Source of the DNA: Paguma larvata
Lineage: Eukaryota; Chordata; Mammalia; Carnivora; Viverridae
NCBI GenBank assembly: GCA_030068075.1
Contig: CM057835.1
Location: 43,754,215 to 43,818,214 of the forward strand
Direction of reading: 5' to 3'
Length of the DNA stretch: 64,000 nt
Under the pieces are notes generated by a model, which worked only from the letters and a program-made list of their open reading frames with translations, was not told the DNA's origin and searched no databases. Both the position numbers and the translations under genes were made by a program. Numbering within the stretch: position 1 is the first letter of the stretch; every line of letters begins with the position of its first letter. Below are positions 60,600 through 64,000 of this stretch, piece after piece.

Positions 60600-60812
60600 T
60601 TTTTTTAATTTTTTTAATGTTTATTTACTTTTGACAGAGAGACAGAGTGTGAGCAGGGGAGGGGCAGAGAAAGAGGGAGACACAGAATCTGAAGCAGGCT
60701 CCAGGCCCTGAGCTGTCAGCACAGAGCCCGATGTGGGGCTCAAACTCACAAACCGTGAGATCATGACCTGAGTCGAAGTCGGTGCTTAACCGACTGAGCC
60801 ACCCAGGCGCCC
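60600..60812 (-). mobile_element. Felid SINE, left member of a tandem pair
   Basis: Reversed near-consensus SINE ending 'gagccacccaggcgccc'. It lies in the tail of the SINE to its right. Short local duplication of 'atctctcttttttt' type at its borders. Confidence 0.96.
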
Positions 60813-60820
60813 TATCTCTC

Positions 60821-61037
60821 TTTTTTTTAAACATTTTTTAAAAATTATTTTTGAGAGAGACAGAGACAGAGTATGAGTGGGGGAGGGCCAGAGAGAGACA
60901 GAGACACAGAATCCTAAGCAGGTTCCAGGCTTCGAGCTGTCAGCACAGAGCCTGACGCGGGGCTCAAACCTGCGAACCACAAGATCATGACCTGAGCCGA
61001 AGTCAGACGCTCAACCGACTAAGCCACCCAGGCGTCC
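60821..61037 (-). mobile_element. Felid SINE, right member of a tandem pair
   Basis: Reversed near-consensus SINE. The pair as a whole is bounded by a perfect 14-bp duplication 'ctaccttcatctct' at 60578-60591 and 61038-61051, which belongs to this (first) insertion. Confidence 0.97.
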
Positions 61038-61249
61038 CTACCTTCATCTCTTAATAGTGCTTTCAAAGGTTCACTTTTAGTATCTGTGTTGTCAGATTGA
61101 CAGGTTATAGGTTTCCCCCTAAGACTTACCTTCAGCAAATGCAGGCTCCAGTGTGACTTTGGTGAGCCCAGCTCACTGGAGAACAGCTGAGGATGAAAAT
61201 ACTTGCCACCAGCCATTGGGTGGCTTTTAGCCACAATAATTAATTCGGC

Positions 61250-61500
61250 CATGAACTTCATCATTGCACAAAATCTTAGTGCCTACACTGTGCCAGATAT
61301 TGTGCTTGGGTCTGAGCTTGAGGGGGAAACAGAACGAAAAACCAAATAGGAACCAACAAAAAGCCCAATCTCCCCTCAGAGAGCTCGGAGCTCTGCGAGA
61401 ATGGGATGGAAGCAAACAGATAATTAGTCTTATGGGGTTTGCTTTCGAGGACCACTTTATGACAAGGGCAGCGTGCACGATATACCACTGAGAGAAGGAG
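61250..61500. repeat. Old repeat of the CATTCAACAAATATTT class, degraded
   Basis: 'tgcctacactgtgccagata', 'gagctcggagctctgcgaga' and 'gatggaagcaaacagataat' keep the order of the class. The family is not assigned. Frames of 70-83 aa on both strands are relics. Confidence 0.4.
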
Positions 61501-61504
61501 GCAT

Positions 61505-61830
61505 GATAGGTAGGATGATTCTGGCTACAGGTAACAGAAATGCCGCTAAAAATGACTTACATAAAAAGGCCACCGTTACCTCACAGAACAGGAAGTCCAG
61601 AGGTGAGCTCTGGGGCCGGTGGGTTTGGCGACTCATCCAGAATGGATGCGTGTTTCTGTGCTCCGTGCTACCATTTGCAGCCTGGCAGTGTCTTCCCTCA
61701 TGACAGGCAGTGCCATGGCCAGTGACGAAAGGGCATTTCCTCCCAAGCTTCTATTTTACGAATCCTCACCCACCCTCAGACGTCTTCTCTGGTCCCATTG
61801 TCCAGGATTGGGTCCCATGCCAGGCCTTAG
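61505..61830 (+). repeat. Ancient interspersed repeat, family not assigned (copy 3 of 3)
   Basis: 'gattctggctacaggtaaca', 'aaaatgacttacataaaaag', 'cacagaacaggaagtccaga' and 'gacaggcagtgccatggcca' follow the other two copies. The 163-aa frame at 61710-62201 starts inside it. Confidence 0.45.
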
Positions 61831-62279
61831 GGCAATTATTGCCCGACAACACAAGACCTGGAGAGTTGGCTCCAGACAGCCTCCTTCAAGTGCATGGGTT
61901 TAAGAAGCCTGAACACAACCAGGTTCTAAGAACAATGGAAATGGAAACCGCGATGGCTGTTCTTAGACAACCAAGAGGCTCAACCCCAGAACATCCGTGC
62001 CACCCCCACCTAAACGTTATCAGTAGGAAGGAATATTATGGAAATTTGTCATTTTCATCTGTTTGTTTTTCTATTTCCAAATTTACAAGTGAATATATAG
62101 TCTTTTATAATCAGAAGTCAAGAAACAAGCAGTACTTTGGGACAGCTGTTAGGGAAACACCCTACGAGGAAGAATGGAACAGAAACACAAATAGCATCTG
62201 ATGTAGTTCCTGCCCAAAATGAGCTTCGCATCCCCTCGGGACACACTAAGCCGTTTGTAAACAAGTATAAGGTTCCGCA
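61831..62279. other. Unique non-coding sequence
   Basis: Nothing recognised. Confidence 0.35.
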
Positions 62280-63025
62280 TCCAATTCCAATGTGTGGGTT
62301 TGGGAGAGTTTCTCACACCAATGAGCAGCTCTAAGACACCAGCTGGGCGTCCAGCGTTCAACCTGCTTCTCACACTGTCTCCCTGGAGATGGTGTCAGAT
62401 CCCACAGGTTAAGGGATCAGCCCTCCAAGAGTGTCCCTTCCTGCAGACACCAGTCGCAAGCCTAGGCGGTCACTTGTGACCCATTGGCTGTAGATTGGAG
62501 GTTCCCGTGACCTCTTCAGGTTCAACCAGTTTGCTAGAGCATCTCACAGAACTCAGAAGAACATTTTACCTACTAGATCAGTGGTTAATTATAAAAGGAT
62601 ATAACTCAGGAATAGCCAGATGGAAGAGATGCAGAGGGCCAGGTATGTGGGAAGGGGTGCAGAGCTCCTGCATCCTTGAGGTGCACCTCTACACCTTCAC
62701 CAGCTTGGAAACTCTTCAAACCATGTCATGTCCCTTTGGATTTTTATGAAGACTTCATTATCGTGGCCCTGAATGATTAAATCATTGGCCACTAGCAACA
62801 GATTCAACATCTAGCCTCTTTTTCCTCCCTTAAAAGGCGAGGGGTGAAGACTGAAAGTTCCAGCCCTCTAATCACATGGCACGGTTGGTCATCCTTAGGT
62901 GAGGCCCCAAAGTCATCTCGTCAACATAACAAAAGACCTTTATTGTTCTCATATGAAATTCCAAAATATTTAAGAGCTATATGCCAGAAATGGGGGCAAA
63001 GACCAAACACATATTGTAAGTCCCG
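62280..63025 (+). mobile_element. Probable ancient endogenous-retrovirus LTR remnant
   Basis: 'catctcacagaactcagaag', 'ggttaattataaaaggatat', 'ttccagccctctaatcacat', 'gtcaacataacaaaagacct' and 'caaagaccaaacacatattg' occur in the order typical of a long ERVL-type mammalian LTR. No gag, pol or env sequence is attached. Exact family not assigned. Confidence 0.5.
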
Positions 63026-64000
63026 CCAACACAACAAAGAAGCCATATATTCACAACGTATCTGGACTAAATTTTTTTTCCCTAGTATGGCAAATTAGAT
63101 ACCAGGACAGTACCAATTATGCTAAGTCTGCCAAATAGACAGTAATTTTGCAAGACTTCAAGGAGAGCAAAAGATGAATCGAGAGCTCCCCTCTATAGGC
63201 AAGAAGAAATAGGCACTGACTTTTCAAGGACTGTAAAATGCTATCTTCCTATTCTTAAAGAAACTCCGAAAAGGGCAGCATCCGAACAAAAATGCAGTTC
63301 TCCTACGTGTAACTTTCCAAATGTCAGTAGAATGCAGCTCCTTCCGTTCTAAATCATAACAGCCCTGATTTGGAAAAGAGTCGAAATGCAGCACTAAGTG
63401 GATTTGCGGCGCATCGAGTCCTGTAAGGACTAGGAATAAAACGGGCCAGCAGGTCAGTCTTGAAACACTTTCTCGCCTTAAGGTCTTTCCGCATTCACAT
63501 TTATCTTTTTCAGAGGATCTGAGTGTCTGACAAAGAGGAAGATCAATGCGTCGTTTATTCCGATAACGCGTTTCCTCGAGTCCTTGACCTGTGCTTCTGT
63601 AAGATGGAGTTAGAGGTGGTAGGTGGAGTGCAGCCAGTCTCTGGAACACGAGCTCAGGCCACTCGATATGCTTCTTTGAAACCGTACAGGCACCGGATTC
63701 TATCCTAAAAACACGGCTGCCAGAGTTTGTTGTCTCATCTCCCTGATCCATTCATTTGGCCTCTTTGGGAGGAACCGGTTTCCCACAACATCTGGACGTT
63801 TGCTTGAAGCCATTTCACTCTCACGACTGTAGAAAGACCCATACTAGTACCCGAGTTTGCCACCAGAAAGAAATACGAATAGGATTTTTGCTTTTCTGAA
63901 ATGGTAGCTGCACCTGCTTCAGGTCATTTTGGCTCTCCAAGGGTTTCACGGGAACGCTCTACTTTCAGACACCTTCTTCGAGGCCCATAAAAATCTTTTA
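63026..64000. other. Single-copy non-coding sequence
   Basis: The longest frame is 175 aa on the minus strand (63224-63751). It has no recognisable domain, overlaps a 61-aa sense frame and lacks flanking splice or promoter signals, so it is left uncalled. Confidence 0.4.

Noticed and set aside
63224..63751. 175-aa minus-strand frame
   Set aside because: No recognisable motif and no supporting exon or promoter structure. Chance length is plausible in the absence of homology.

Overview
The window is nuclear DNA from a carnivore, almost certainly a cat (Felidae). The clearest evidence is about nineteen copies of the tRNA-derived carnivore SINE in its felid form (SINEC_Fc type). These have a head reading GGGGCGCCTGGGTGGCTCAG, the internal string CTGTGCTGACAGCTCAGAGC, a CT-rich 3' part and an AATAAATAAACATT(A)n tail. 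Many have perfect target-site duplications. Ancient mammalian MIR, L2, L1, MER5/MER20-like and LTR remnants fill in the background. No bacterial or viral gene organisation is present, and I found no protein-coding exon that I could confirm.

Layout. 1-12.7 kb is mostly single-copy non-coding DNA, with an L1 3' end near the left edge. 12.7-22 kb is repeat-rich: SINEs, three minus-strand L1 3' ends and a 560-bp GGAA/GGGA purine tract. 22-28.3 kb is quiet, AT-rich, single-copy sequence. 28.4-30.1 kb is the functional centre. It has a short exon-like segment (28405-28528) with a good acceptor and a consensus donor, followed at once by a dense CpG island, which is a promoter or first-exon region. 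I could not identify the gene. 30-41 kb is intronic or intergenic sequence with old MIR and L2 copies. 41-51 kb has scattered and nested SINEs, a CpG-rich patch near 47.6 kb and purine microsatellites. 51.5-54.2 kb is a decayed minus-strand L1 that has been hit three times by SINEs. One of those SINEs has lost nearly all of its body and expanded into a minisatellite. 54-64 kb contains L2, a tRNA-Ile-like remnant, a SINE tandem pair and an LTR-like remnant.

How it fits together. The most economical reading is the 5' end of one gene, with a CpG-island promoter near 28.4-30 kb and long non-coding flanks. AT-rich single-copy flanks and the lack of other exons suggest, but do not prove, a gene-poor neighbourhood such as those around developmental regulators. 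The open reading frames in the window (up to 342 aa) are explained by CpG-island composition, purine or CT microsatellites, or transposon relics. I saw no convincing new biological system. The best items for follow-up are the unidentified promoter and exon, the GGAA tract, the SINE-derived minisatellite and the nested or inverted SINE clusters.
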